From Oxalobacteraceae sp. CFBP 13730 (lineage in GTDB: Bacteria; Pseudomonadota; Gammaproteobacteria; Burkholderiales; Burkholderiaceae_D): a stretch of DNA of 64,000 nucleotides. Positions 31,174 through 40,660 of the stretch are shown piece by piece (the stretch's first letter is position 1; each line of letters opens with the position of its first letter). A model generated the notes under the pieces. That model was not told the origin of the DNA. It did not search any database and saw nothing but the letters and a program-made list of their open reading frames with translations. The stretch is from assembly GCA_014841835.1 (NCBI GenBank), contig JACYUQ010000004.1, positions 558,001 to 622,000 on the forward strand, given 5' to 3'. The translations under genes were made by a program, and so were the position numbers.

Positions 31174-31740
31174 ATGCCCCAACCACCAGCCCTGATCATC
31201 ATCGACATGCAACAGGGCATGCAATCCACGACCCTGCCACCCCGGAACAATCCAACCGCCGAAGACACGATCGCCCGGCTGCATACGGCCTGGCGGGCGG
31301 CCGGATATCCAATAGTCAGCGTCCGCCACATCAGCCGTTCACCTGAATCTGTCTTCGCACCAGGACAATCCGGCGTTGAATTCCAGCCGCGCTTCCATCC
31401 ACTGCCCCATGAACACGTGGTCGAAAAGAACGTCCCCGATGCCTTCATCCACACCGGCCTCGAGCGCTGGCTGCATGCGCGCGGCATCACGCAGCTGGTG
31501 ATCGTCGGCGTCAGAACCAACAATTCGGTCGAGGCCACTGCACGCGCGGCAGGCAATCTGGGGTTTGCTACAATCGTGGTGTCGGATGCGACCTTCACGT
31601 TCGACAAGACGGATTTTGGCGGCACGCATCGCAGCGCCGAGGACGTCCATTTGATGGCTCTTGCGAATCTGCACGGCGAATACGCCGAAGTCATGTCGTC
31701 CGACGACGTGCTGCGCCGCTACGCAATGCGCATCGCGTGA
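31174..31740 (+). CDS. Isochorismatase-like (cysteine hydrolase superfamily) protein
   Basis: The 188-residue protein has the isochorismatase fold signature: ALIIIDMQQGM with the catalytic Asp (about residue 11), VVEKNVPDAFIHTGLE with the Lys, and VIVGVRTNNSVEATAR. The position of the nucleophilic Cys in nicotinamidases is Ser here (NNSVEATAR), a variant seen in a subset of the family and similar in effect to isochorismatases that work without this Cys. Hydrolysis of an amide is therefore less likely than in true nicotinamidases. The substrate is unknown. It is the first normal-GC gene after the island. Confidence 0.85.
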   Translation: MPQPPALIIIDMQQGMQSTTLPPRNNPTAEDTIARLHTAWRAAGYPIVSVRHISRSPESVFAPGQSGVEFQPRFHPLPHEHVVEKNVPDAFIHTGLERWLHARGITQLVIVGVRTNNSVEATARAAGNLGFATIVVSDATFTFDKTDFGGTHRSAEDVHLMALANLHGEYAEVMSSDDVLRRYAMRIA

Positions 31741-31881
31741 CAGAGAAATAGCCTTCCGGCTCCAACCAGCGTGCCGTTTCCATGACCCGGAAGCCCTGGT
31801 CAGCCGAACACCCCCTCAGCATGGAATGGTCTACACTCACTTGTCTTTTCAATATCCCGAAATTTTGCCAAGGAGTGAACC

Positions 31882-32403
31882 ATGAACAAACAATGGATGA
31901 GTGCTGTCCTGTTCGGCGCCGTGTGCGCCTCTGCCAGTGCGGCTGACATGTCGGTCACGCTGAAAATGGCGACCGATAAAGGCGAAGGCGCCAGCATCGG
32001 TACCGTCAAAATCAGCGAGACCCAATACGGCGTCGTGTTCACTCCCGAGCTCAAGGACCTGACCCCAGGCCTGCACGGCTTCCACGTGCACGCCAACGGG
32101 AGCTGCGCCCCGAACCAGGCTGACGGCAAGACCGTGCCTGCAGGCGCCGCCGGCGGTCACCTCGACCCGGCCAACACCAAGAAACACAGCACGCCATGGG
32201 GCGATGGCCACTTGGGCGATCTGCCAGGTCTCTCCGTTGACGCAAAAGGCATGGCCACCAATCCGGTGCTGGCCCCGCGCATGAAAATGGCTGACCTCAA
32301 GGGCAAGGCCCTGATGGTGCACGTCGGTGGCGACAACCACGCCGATCATCCGGCGCCACTGGGTGGTGGCGGCGCTCGCATGGCTTGCGGCGTGATCCAG
32401 TAA
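31882..32403 (+). CDS. sodC: Periplasmic Cu/Zn superoxide dismutase
   Basis: SodC converts superoxide to hydrogen peroxide and oxygen in the periplasm. The 173-residue precursor has a signal peptide cut near residue 20 ([16 protein letters not shown]). The metal ligands are in [20 protein letters not shown] and [17 protein letters not shown], and the disulfide cysteine is in [14 protein letters not shown] lies before the ATG. It converges on the pectinase gene, with a long hairpin between them. Confidence 0.96.
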   Translation: MNKQWMSAVLFGAVCASASAADMSVTLKMATDKGEGASIGTVKISETQYGVVFTPELKDLTPGLHGFHVHANGSCAPNQADGKTVPAGAAGGHLDPANTKKHSTPWGDGHLGDLPGLSVDAKGMATNPVLAPRMKMADLKGKALMVHVGGDNHADHPAPLGGGGARMACGVIQ

Positions 32404-32428
32404 GCCGGTAGTCGAACAAGCAGCAAAC

Positions 32429-32471
32429 ACGCAGGGCCCATCGCTTGTACACCAAGCGATGGGCCCTGCGT
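32429..32471. terminator. Bidirectional terminator hairpin between sodC and the pectinase gene
   Basis: Two perfectly complementary 19-base arms (32429-32447 and 32453-32471) surround a 5-base loop. The hairpin lies in the 83-base gap between convergent genes. T-runs are weak on both sides (TCATTT on plus, TGTTTGC on minus), so it is probably a shared terminator of moderate T content. Confidence 0.8.
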
Positions 32472-32486
32472 CATTTCAACCCTTTG

Positions 32487-35400
32487 TTACGGCTGCGGAT
32501 TCCAGCCTTCTCCGGCCCCAAACGCCGAGAATACTTGGGCGCGGGTCGCAAAACCGGCTTCGACCTCCTCGGCGCGCAGCAGGTAGCCACCAACGCGGCG
32601 CGACAGGTCCAGCGGCACGCCGGCCAGGTCGGTGCTGCCGTACTCACGCCAGCCGCTCACCGCATTGGGCACCACCGGATTGGGTGCAGGCTGGCTGTTT
32701 ACGCCCAGCCCGGCCCAGCCTGCGGGCGCCACATGCCGGTCCATCCGGGTGTTGATGAACGCGATGTTGTCGTAGCTCGCCGTGCCGCCCGGGCTGCGCG
32801 CCAGCCAGGTGGCGCCATCGGGTACTTCGCTCTTGAGCGGGCCGCGACCCGGGCCACGCGTCAATGCGCTGTTGAGGAACACGAAGCCCTTGTCCACCGG
32901 ATTGATCACGCGTGCCTGCAGCACGTAACCGCCGCTGGTCGGGCTGGAGGTATCGCCGATCGTGCGAATCTCGCTTTCTTCGAACAGTGCGGCGCGGCTG
33001 CCGCCCCAGATGAAGTCCACATTGCCCGATACCAGGGTGCGGTAGAACCAGTTGAACCCCTTCAGATTGAGCGTGTCCTGCTCGCTGTAGAACGCGCTGT
33101 TTTTCGCGATCAGGCGGCCACCGTCATTGTTGAAGTACAGCGTTTCGGCCTGGCCGGTGGTGGGGCCGCGCAGCGTCGTGTTGTCGATGCTGAGGGTGTC
33201 CAGCACGAGCATGTCCGACGTTTCGACCAGCATCACGGCGCGCCCGCCGGTCGCCGCTGCAGTCGCGTTTGCCACCTGGCTGGCGCCGGTAAATGGATTG
33301 AGCGTGTTGTGGTTGGTATAGCGGATCACCACGCCGTCACGGCTCTGGCCGACGATACTGACATTATCTTTGCCACGCAAAAAGAGCAGCTCCTCGTACG
33401 CGCCGTTCATCACCCGGATCGTTACCGGCTCGGCCTTGGCGAAGTTCTGCATCGCGTAACTGAGCGCGCCCTGCACGGTGCGAAAATCGGCCACGCCATC
33501 GTCGTCCACCCTCACGCTCGTGCCGCTCGGCGCAGCCGCGCGGGTGGTAAATGCCCATCCACCCGGTTTGCCGATACCCCGGAACGGCACACCGCCAAGG
33601 CTGGTGCCGGTGAAAACGCCGTCGGCAATCGCCACGTAATACCCCGTGTTGTAATCCAGCTTGTTGCTGTGCAGCTTGATGGTCACCGTGTTGCCGGCAA
33701 TCTGGATTGGCGTCGTGTTCACTTTGCGGATCTGGTCCTGGCCCGGATAACCGAGCATGTCGGTTTCAGCGGTCAGCTTGATCACGTCCACCAGCGCGTC
33801 GTCCGCCTGGCGGAAGACGCGGATCGTGCCGCCCGTGCCGAGGACCGGCGGTTTGTCGAACACCAGCTTGAGCGTGCTGTCGATATAAGCGGCACTTTCC
33901 ATCGCCGCCGGCACAGCGACGCCATCGAGCTGGTACACCTGGGTCGGCTGGACGAATTGTGGAGAAACCGTTACCGCAATCGACCGTGTCATGGTCGCGT
34001 CCGAACCGGCCCGGAACAGGATCTCGGCCGTGCCCGCGCCCACCGGCGCGATCGTCGCCATCGCGCCGTCGAGCGTGACGGTGGCCACCGCAGGGTTGCT
34101 CGACTCGGCGGTGAAGCTGTCGGGCGTGCCATCGGCCGCCACCGCATTGACCTGTACCTGCAGTGGGGTGTCGCCAGCTTCGGCGGCCCAGGTCGGCGTG
34201 CCAGGGGCGAGCGTCAGCTGCACCGGTTTCATGCGCGGATCGCCAATGCGCACGTCGTCGATCTGGAAGCTCTTGTTGGCCGTGTACAGGCCAACCCGGC
34301 CGCGTGCGGCAAAGCTGCTGTCGGTCACCGAGCCAAGATTTTCGCCGTCGAGATACACCGTCAGCGTGGTGCCGACCATCTCGAACCGCACCGTATAGAA
34401 CTGGGCATCCATCGCGATCGGTTTGCGCACCGCGCGCTGCCGGTTGAGTGCGCCAGCGAGCAGTTTGACGATCTCGACCTGGGTACTGGTGGTGGCATTC
34501 TGCACGTTCAGGCCGGCGCCGTACCAGTTGTTGACATCGACGTAGCGGGTGACCAGGAACAGGAACTTGTTCCCGGTAGTGCCATTGGTCATCGGCCGGA
34601 TGCGGGCCTCGACGAAGTAGTCGCCCGACGGCACGGCGCCCATCTCGCTGTCCTTGATCAGGGCCAGCACGCCGCCGGTGGTGGCGGCAGTGTATTGCAG
34701 CACCTTGTTGGCACTGCCGGCAGCTTCCGTCACCACGCTGAAGGTGCCGTTCGGGCCTGGCAATGGCTTCAGGTCCCATTTGGCGCTGCCGCCATTCTGG
34801 AAGTCGTCGCAGAAGTAGAAGCCGGTCGCGGGGCAGGCCAGCGTCGGGCCGGTATCGACGACGACCTTGCCGGTGCCGCTGATGGTCGTCACCAGCTTGC
34901 CGCCGCCGGCCTGCGCCAGCGCATTGGCCTTGACCAGCGGGATCGGCCGCGCGCTGAAGGCATACGGCGGAGTCCAGGTGACGGTGGTCGGCACGCCGCA
35001 GGTGCTGAGCGGTTTGGCGTTGAGCAGCGAACCGGTGTCCTTGAAGGCGCCGGGAATCGTGCCGCCGAAATTCTCGACGACGTCGCTGCAGGCGGTGGCG
35101 CCCGCGACCTCGAACACATTGTTGTTCGACAGGATCTTGGCGGCGTGGCCGACGCCGACATAGTAACTGGTGGCGTAGACCGGATGCGACGTCGAACCGG
35201 CATAGTAATTGTTGAACAGGTGCACCTGGCCATAGCGCACGCGCGGTGCGCGGCTGGTGACGTCGCGGAACACGTTGTTGCTGAACGTGACGCGCAGCTT
35301 GCCCTCGTCAGCCGTTGCGCCGTCGCCGCTGCCGACCAGGTTGTTCTTGTTGTGCTCGCCGAAGACGTTGTACGACACGGTGACGTAGTCGGACGCATTC

Positions 35401-36032
35401 GTGATATCGACCGCGCCGTCGTGGCACTGCTTCACCTTGCCGTTCTCGACAGGCAGGAAATTATCCGTGCGCGGGACATCGGTAAAACTGTTGTGGTCGA
35501 TCCAGACATGGCTCGAGCCCGTGACGGCGATGGCGTCGAAGGCGCTGTTCCAGTTGCCGCTGGAGCCGTCGTTCGGGTCCCAGACGGGCGCGACGTCACA
35601 CGGATTGACGAGCTTGAGGTTGCGGATGATGATTTGCGAGACGTTCGACAGGATGATGTGGCCGTTGACGATGCCCGCATTGGCGTCGCCGATCAGCGTC
35701 GTATTGCTTTTCAGGCGCACCGCGCCGCGCGCTGCCTGGTCCGCATTGCTCGCATAGGGCTGGCCTTCGCTCATGTCGAGTACGCCGACGAGCTTGATGA
35801 TCTTGTTGTCGACGCCGCCGTTCTGGATCGCCGCCAGCAGCTGGGCGCGGTTGGTGACCGTGTAGATCTGGGATTCGACGGCATTCGCGCCGCCGACGGT
35901 GCCGCCAGCCTGGCTGGCCCAGCCGTCGGTGGGGGCGCTCTGGCGCGCCGGATCGACGGCGGCAGCAGCGTGTCCGCTGCTGGCAAAGAGTAGCGCAGCG
36001 CACAGCGCTGCATGCAAACGTGGATAGTGCAT
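32487..36032 (-). CDS. Secreted pectate lyase (PL1)-pectin methylesterase (CE8) fusion
   Basis: The protein has 1,181 residues, with a signal peptide (residues 1-25, ending SSGHAAAA). Domains in order: a PL1 pectate lyase at about 45-330 (VWIDHNSFTD, DGAVDITNASDYVTVSYN, and the catalytic-region RAPRVRYG); a concanavalin-like jelly roll at about 405-600; a Big2-like Ig domain at about 605-690; an SbsA/Big5-like domain at about 695-830; and a CE8 pectin methylesterase at about 840-1165 (GQAETLYF, EQDTL, and the catalytic Asp in SGNVDFIWGG). The two enzymes act in sequence: the esterase removes methyl groups and the lyase then cleaves the polygalacturonate by beta-elimination. The ATG at 36032 is preceded by AGGAG; an upstream start would destroy the signal peptide. 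Confidence 0.93.
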   Translation of the reverse strand: MHYPRLHAALCAALLFASSGHAAAAVDPARQSAPTDGWASQAGGTVGGANAVESQIYTVTNRAQLLAAIQNGGVDNKIIKLVGVLDMSEGQPYASNADQAARGAVRLKSNTTLIGDANAGIVNGHIILSNVSQIIIRNLKLVNPCDVAPVWDPNDGSSGNWNSAFDAIAVTGSSHVWIDHNSFTDVPRTDNFLPVENGKVKQCHDGAVDITNASDYVTVSYNVFGEHNKNNLVGSGDGATADEGKLRVTFSNNVFRDVTSRAPRVRYGQVHLFNNYYAGSTSHPVYATSYYVGVGHAAKILSNNNVFEVAGATACSDVVENFGGTIPGAFKDTGSLLNAKPLSTCGVPTTVTWTPPYAFSARPIPLVKANALAQAGGGKLVTTISGTGKVVVDTGPTLACPATGFYFCDDFQNGGSAKWDLKPLPGPNGTFSVVTEAAGSANKVLQYTAATTGGVLALIKDSEMGAVPSGDYFVEARIRPMTNGTTGNKFLFLVTRYVDVNNWYGAGLNVQNATTSTQVEIVKLLAGALNRQRAVRKPIAMDAQFYTVRFEMVGTTLTVYLDGENLGSVTDSSFAARGRVGLYTANKSFQIDDVRIGDPRMKPVQLTLAPGTPTWAAEAGDTPLQVQVNAVAADGTPDSFTAESSNPAVATVTLDGAMATIAPVGAGTAEILFRAGSDATMTRSIAVTVSPQFVQPTQVYQLDGVAVPAAMESAAYIDSTLKLVFDKPPVLGTGGTIRVFRQADDALVDVIKLTAETDMLGYPGQDQIRKVNTTPIQIAGNTVTIKLHSNKLDYNTGYYVAIADGVFTGTSLGGVPFRGIGKPGGWAFTTRAAAPSGTSVRVDDDGVADFRTVQGALSYAMQNFAKAEPVTIRVMNGAYEELLFLRGKDNVSIVGQSRDGVVIRYTNHNTLNPFTGASQVANATAAATGGRAVMLVETSDMLVLDTLSIDNTTLRGPTTGQAETLYFNNDGGRLIAKNSAFYSEQDTLNLKGFNWFYRTLVSGNVDFIWGGSRAALFEESEIRTIGDTSSPTSGGYVLQARVINPVDKGFVFLNSALTRGPGRGPLKSEVPDGATWLARSPGGTASYDNIAFINTRMDRHVAPAGWAGLGVNSQPAPNPVVPNAVSGWREYGSTDLAGVPLDLSRRVGGYLLRAEEVEAGFATRAQVFSAFGAGEGWNPQP

Positions 36033-36123
36033 GTGTTTCTCCTGGTGGAGGAAAGGAGGACGCGAGCCCGCCGCCGCGCTTGACGCGCTGCCGGACTGTC
36101 CTTGCATGGCGAGAGACGCGGGG

Positions 36124-36708
36124 TCAGGCGCGTGGTTTGCGTCCGTTGCGCCCGTTTTGCACGAGCGCCAGTGCAGCCAGGCCGCCCAGCAGGATCACGG
36201 GCGCCGCGGGTTCGGGCACCGCCACCGCCGTACCGGTTTCCAGGCGCGCGCTGAATGCGCCAAATTCGCTCCAGTCGACCCCGCTCAGGTCGAGCGCGAT
36301 CGTGTGACTGTCGATGATCGACAGCCCAGGAATGCCAGTGACGCCGCCCATGCCGGTCAGCGTGAACGCCGTGATCGGCAGTGCCCCGCCAAGATCGAAA
36401 CGCATGCTGTAGGCGCCGGGCGCGACGGCATAGTTGGCGATCACGGTCAGCAAGCCGTCAGTGGAAAAGTCGATCCCGAACAGGAAGTCCGACGTGAAGA
36501 ACTCCACGCCGGTGTCGGTAGGGTCGAGCTTGCTGGTATTGGCGCCCGGGCCGGCCACGAAGCCGTGATCCAGCCCGAGCATGCCGTCGGCCGCGCCGTT
36601 GTAGGTGGCAGTGATGCTGGCGTCTTGCAGCATCAGGGGCGCCGCGTGCACGCCCCCCTGACCCAGTGCGACGAGCGCAAGGGCTTGCAGTAGGTAGTTG
36701 GTTTTCAA
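36124..36708 (-). CDS. PEP-CTERM sorting-domain secreted protein
   Basis: The 194-residue protein has an N-terminal signal peptide (YLLQALALVALGQGGVHA) and a C-terminal PEP-CTERM tail: VPEPAAPVILLGGLAALALV followed by a basic end (RNGRKPRA). Such proteins are processed by exosortase/EpsH systems and are tied to exopolysaccharide. The middle (about 25-160) is a Gly/Asp/Thr-rich beta domain I do not recognise. It lies 91 bases upstream of the pectinase start on the same strand; the pair may be co-transcribed. No exosortase gene is in this window. Confidence 0.9.
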   Translation of the reverse strand: MKTNYLLQALALVALGQGGVHAAPLMLQDASITATYNGAADGMLGLDHGFVAGPGANTSKLDPTDTGVEFFTSDFLFGIDFSTDGLLTVIANYAVAPGAYSMRFDLGGALPITAFTLTGMGGVTGIPGLSIIDSHTIALDLSGVDWSEFGAFSARLETGTAVAVPEPAAPVILLGGLAALALVQNGRNGRKPRA

Positions 36709-36916
36709 GATGTCTCCGGCTTGGTTTTTTTTAACTGCGAAGATGGCTCGATGTCAGAGCCCGTGCCGATCTGGTTGATGCGTCAGGCCACCGGACGATG
36801 CATCGCGCCTAACCGGTTCATCGATTCTAGATTGGCCCAACCAAATTCGCAAGTTGGTAAACCATAGCAGGAGATTATTACAACAATTTTAATCATTGAC
36901 GCCAACTGGCCCAGCG

Positions 36917-37972
36917 TCAGTTCAACCAGCGAATCCGCTTCAACTCGGCTTTGACGAACGCGTAGATCACCGGCGCAGCGACCATGCCGGCCGGCCCGAA
37001 CATGATTTCGAACGCAAACAGCACGATGAGCAGTTCCCAGACTTTTGCGCCGATCCGATGGCCCTGAATCCGCGCGCTCAGGAAATATTCCAGCTTGTGG
37101 ATGACGAGGAGAAACACCGCTGAGATGACCGCGGCCGGAAACGCAACGCTCAGCGCGATCGTGCAGATCAGGGTATTCGACACGATATTGCCCACGACCG
37201 GCAGCAGACCGAAGAGGAACGTCGCCAGGATGAGGGTTTTGACGTAGGGCAGATTCCAGCCCAGTGCCGGCATCACGGCTAACAGGTACACCCCCGTCAG
37301 TGTCGCGTTGATGGCGGCAATCTTGGTCTGGGCCCAGGCCACGTTCTTGAAAGCAGTGGCCAGCATGCTCCAGTGGCGGTGCCAGGTCCGGTAGAAGACG
37401 GAATGCCTCGTTTCGTCGGTCGGTGTCACGGTAATGCTCACCGCTGCCAGCACCCCTGTGATCCAGCCGATCACGGTCAACAGCAGGCTGCGCAGGATGC
37501 CTGAGCCAATGCCCGCGACCGCATTGACATGCTCTTTCAAGGTGTCCGACGCCAGTTCGCGCATCTCGAAGAGCGATTGCGGCACGTACTCCGCCAGCGC
37601 CGGCGGCAGGAATTGCTTGATCTGCGTGATCGTCTCGGCCACCTTCAGCGAGAACGCACGCAACGATTCGCCTTCGAGCAGCCGGACGACCAGAACGCTG
37701 ATGATGGCGAGCACGGCAATCGACCCCAGGCCGACCACGAAGCTCGCAATGAATTCGTGCGAACGCAGCTTTTTGTACAGGTCACGCGTGCGCAGGATGC
37801 TCAGCAAGCCACGCGTGAGCACGAATGCCAGAAGGCCGGCCAGCAGCGCGGGTACCGCGTGCAGCATGAGGGCCAGAAGCAGGCAGACGACGAAGATCGC
37901 GGTTGCCGCGTCGCGCGGGAGATTGAATCTATAAGTGGTCATGAAGTCGCGGTCAGCATCGTGGTCAACCAT
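36917..37972 (-). CDS. AI-2E family transporter (PerM/YdiK-like permease)
   Basis: The 351-residue membrane protein has about eight hydrophobic helices, including ATAIFVVCLLLALMLHAV near the start, FVVGLGSIAVLAIISVLVV and TLILATFLFGLLPVVGNIVS, the last carrying the conserved P-x-x-G-N segment of the family. The family includes putative autoinducer-2 exporters and Na+/H+ antiporters, so substrate cannot be assigned. The start at 37972 overlaps the end of the alpha/beta hydrolase gene by 8 bases and has GGAG upstream; an alternative ATG at 37942 removes ten residues. The frame remains open further upstream only as an antiframe of the hydrolase gene. Confidence 0.88.
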   Translation of the reverse strand: MVDHDADRDFMTTYRFNLPRDAATAIFVVCLLLALMLHAVPALLAGLLAFVLTRGLLSILRTRDLYKKLRSHEFIASFVVGLGSIAVLAIISVLVVRLLEGESLRAFSLKVAETITQIKQFLPPALAEYVPQSLFEMRELASDTLKEHVNAVAGIGSGILRSLLLTVIGWITGVLAAVSITVTPTDETRHSVFYRTWHRHWSMLATAFKNVAWAQTKIAAINATLTGVYLLAVMPALGWNLPYVKTLILATFLFGLLPVVGNIVSNTLICTIALSVAFPAAVISAVFLLVIHKLEYFLSARIQGHRIGAKVWELLIVLFAFEIMFGPAGMVAAPVIYAFVKAELKRIRWLN

Positions 37973-38816
37973 CGCTCGCCTGCTCCCGCAACCACGCCAG
38001 CGCCGACGCTGCGCTGTTGAGCACCGAGATATGCCCGTCATCCGGCCGCTGCCACAGCCGTGCCGAGCGGCAGCTGCGCGCCAGCCATTCGCTGTGCGCG
38101 CACGGCACGACGCGGTCCTGCGCCCCATGCACCAGCAGCACCGGCTGCACGATGCGCGCGCAGTCGAAGCCCCACGGCGCGACATATGCCAGGTCGTCGT
38201 CGATCAGGCCCCCCGGGCCTTCGCTGATCGCCGGCCGGACCACACTGTCGAACCACGACCAGGTGCCGGACAGCTCGGCCCAGTCCTCGGGCGTGAACAT
38301 CTCGCGATCGAATTCCTGGTTGAGCCCCTCGTGCTGCACCTTGGCCGCATGCCCCTGCGCGGCGGCCCGCAGCGCAGCCGCGCCCGATGCGGTCATGCCC
38401 TGGAACCAGTCCAGGCCCGCCGCATCGAACGGCGCCAGGCCCGCGATGCTGACGGCCGCGATGACCCGCTTGGGCAGCAGCGCGGCGCAGGCCAGCGCGT
38501 GCGGTCCGCCGCCCGAATGCCCCATCACGGCGAAGTGCTCGATCCCGAGCTGGTCGGCGATGCGCGCGACGTCCGTGGCGCACGAGGCGACATCGCGGCC
38601 GCTCTTCGCGCTCGAGCCGCCGTAGCCGGGCCGGTCGTAGCCGATCCAGCGGATGCCCATCTCGAGCGCGGCGGCAAACAGCGGGGCAGGCGGCTTGCCG
38701 ATGTTTGGCGTGCCGTGGTGCCAGAATACGGTCAGCTCGGGTTCCTCGAACTCCGGTTTCCAGTCGTAATAGTGCAGCACCCGGCCATCGCCCAGCGTCA
38801 GTTCGTTCTCCTGCAT
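37965..38816 (-). CDS. Alpha/beta hydrolase
   Basis: A 283-residue alpha/beta-hydrolase fold protein. It shows HHGTPNIGKPPAPLF (oxyanion region), GYDRPGYGGSS, the nucleophile elbow GHSGGGPHAL, and a late VLLVHGAQDRVVP with a catalytic acid, then the His in DDGHISVL. All three triad elements are present. The substrate is unknown. The start MQENELTLGDGRVLHYYDW at 38816 is preferred to an upstream start because the family fold begins there. It overlaps the permease gene by 8 bases, suggesting co-transcription. Confidence 0.88.
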   Translation of the reverse strand: MQENELTLGDGRVLHYYDWKPEFEEPELTVFWHHGTPNIGKPPAPLFAAALEMGIRWIGYDRPGYGGSSAKSGRDVASCATDVARIADQLGIEHFAVMGHSGGGPHALACAALLPKRVIAAVSIAGLAPFDAAGLDWFQGMTASGAAALRAAAQGHAAKVQHEGLNQEFDREMFTPEDWAELSGTWSWFDSVVRPAISEGPGGLIDDDLAYVAPWGFDCARIVQPVLLVHGAQDRVVPCAHSEWLARSCRSARLWQRPDDGHISVLNSAASALAWLREQASDG

Positions 38817-38858
38817 TGCATGCCTTTCATCGCTCGATGGCGTGATGCTACAACGAGA

Positions 38859-38897
38859 AACGGGCTGGCGCGCACTCGTCATGCACGCCAGCCCGTT
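38859..38897 (-). terminator. Terminator hairpin after the M28 peptidase gene
   Basis: 12-base perfect arms (38859-38870 and 38886-38897) lie 22 bases after the stop codon of the leftward peptidase gene. On the minus strand the stem is followed by TTTCTCGTT. This fits a Rho-independent terminator of moderate strength. Confidence 0.75.
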
Positions 38898-38919
38898 CAG
38901 GTCCTGCTACCGGAGCGAA

Positions 38920-40551
38920 TTATTTCGCCGTTTCGCGCGCCTTGCCAAACGGGTCGCCCGCTTTCCAGGTCGGCATCTTCGGTGCATCGGCCACTGCGCG
39001 GCCCAGGTTCAGCGTGAACTGCGCCTGCTGCACCATGCCCGACAGATCCCAGCTCGGATCGTATTCGTCGCCCACCTGGTGGTATTTGGCGCGGTAGGTC
39101 TTGGCCTTGGCGTTGTTCGCGTCGGCATCCTTGACCCAGCTGCTGCCGTAGCCGACCGAGAAGGCTGGCACGCCGGCCTTGGCGAAGCTGAAGTGGTCGC
39201 TGCGGAAGTAGCCGCCGCCCAGATCCGGCTTGCTTGGCGCAATGACCATGCCCATCGATTTGGCCACCGTGGCCGCCATCGCGCCCAGTTCGGTGCGCTC
39301 GCTGCCCGGCACGCTGACGTCCTTGACCAGGCCAACCCAGTTCAGGCTATCGAGGTTGAGGTTGGCGGCGGTCTTGGCGATCGGCCACAGTGGTGCTGCC
39401 ACATAGGCGGCGCTGCCCAAGAGGCCTTGCTCTTCGGCGCCGACCCACAGGAACATCTGGCTGCGCTTGGCCGGGTTCTTCACTGCCTCGGCGGCCATCG
39501 CCAGCAGCGCGCCGGTGCCCGATGCATTGTCGACGGCGCCGTTGAAGATCGTGTCGCCTTCGGTACCTTGCTTGCCCATGTGATCCCAGTGCGCCGAGTA
39601 GATCACCACTTCGTCTTTCAGCTTCGGATCCGTGCCCGGCACGACGCCGGCCACGTTGAATTCTTCCAGCGAGCGCACCTGCGCGCGCGCCTCGCCCTTG
39701 ACGCGGGCATTCAGTGCGACTGGCTTGAAGTTCTTGTCTTCGGCGGCGGCGCGCAGCTTGTCCAGATCCTGGCCGGCGGCTGCGAACACCTTGCGCGCCG
39801 TGTCGTCGGTCATCCAGCCCTGCAGGCCGCTGCCGACTTTACCTTCGGTGAGCTGGAATCGCTCGGCGTTGGCCCAGCTGTTCTGCACCACGCTCCAGCC
39901 ATACGAGGCCGATGCATCGGTGTGGATCAGCAGGACGCCGGCCGCGCCCTGGCGCGCTGCTTCTTCGAGCTTGTAGGTCCAGCGACCGTAGTAGGTCAGG
40001 CCCGCGCCATTGAAGCGGTTCGCTTCGGCGGCGGTCGGTGCCGGATCGTTCACCATCATCACGATCACCTTGCCCTTGACGTCCATGCCCTTGAAGTCAT
40101 CCCACTTTTCTTCCGGCGCCACGATGCCGTAGCCGACGAAGACCATCTCGGCGTCGAGCGTGTGATCGGCCTTGCCGTCGCCCGGGCCCCAGACCCAGTC
40201 CGCGCCGAACTGCAGCGGCACGGCCTTGCCGTTGGCGACGATGCCGACATTGCTCTTCTCGGGCAGCGAGCGCACGCCGGCGATCTTGACCGGCTGGCGG
40301 AAGCTCTTGCCGTTGCCGGGCTTCAGGCCCACGGCGGCCGCTTGCGTTTCAAGATACGTGACGGTCAGCTCGCCGCCGCGCTGGCCGGTACCGCGGCCTT
40401 CAAGTGCGTCGGACGACAGGAACGCCATGTGCGCGCGCAGCGGCGCTTCCTGCACAGTGGCCTTGGCCCTGGTCTGGGCATGGGTCGGGAAGGCCAGCGC
40501 CAGGCTGCCGGCGAGAGCGGAGAGGATGAGGGAAGAGACGATCTTGTGCAT
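38920..40551 (-). CDS. Secreted M28 family zinc aminopeptidase with PA domain
   Basis: The 543-residue precursor has a signal peptide (SSLILSALAGSLALAFPTHA). A protease-associated (PA) insert lies at about 130-260 (DVKGKVIVMMVNDP, GAAGVLLIHTDASASYGW). The M28 catalytic core has its zinc ligands and general base intact: YSAHWDHMG, GAVDNASGTGALL, VGAEEQGLLGS, NLDSLNW and YHQVGDEYD. It should release N-terminal residues from peptides in the periplasm or medium. It is followed by a terminator and precedes, on the same strand, no close partner. Confidence 0.93.
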   Translation of the reverse strand: MHKIVSSLILSALAGSLALAFPTHAQTRAKATVQEAPLRAHMAFLSSDALEGRGTGQRGGELTVTYLETQAAAVGLKPGNGKSFRQPVKIAGVRSLPEKSNVGIVANGKAVPLQFGADWVWGPGDGKADHTLDAEMVFVGYGIVAPEEKWDDFKGMDVKGKVIVMMVNDPAPTAAEANRFNGAGLTYYGRWTYKLEEAARQGAAGVLLIHTDASASYGWSVVQNSWANAERFQLTEGKVGSGLQGWMTDDTARKVFAAAGQDLDKLRAAAEDKNFKPVALNARVKGEARAQVRSLEEFNVAGVVPGTDPKLKDEVVIYSAHWDHMGKQGTEGDTIFNGAVDNASGTGALLAMAAEAVKNPAKRSQMFLWVGAEEQGLLGSAAYVAAPLWPIAKTAANLNLDSLNWVGLVKDVSVPGSERTELGAMAATVAKSMGMVIAPSKPDLGGGYFRSDHFSFAKAGVPAFSVGYGSSWVKDADANNAKAKTYRAKYHQVGDEYDPSWDLSGMVQQAQFTLNLGRAVADAPKMPTWKAGDPFGKARETAK

Positions 40552-40660
40552 GGATTCCTGCTGCGAAGTGAATGCCGCGAAGTTGACGCTGCATGGTTAA
40601 TCAAGCCATTCATCGGGAAGGGCGCACTCGTGGCGCGCGCGGCCATTTTATGACAACTTG

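Noticed and set aside
32445-35993. A 1,182-codon open frame antisense to the pectinase gene
   Set aside because: Its product is rich in His, Arg and Ala with no domain pattern, typical of antisense frames in GC-rich DNA.
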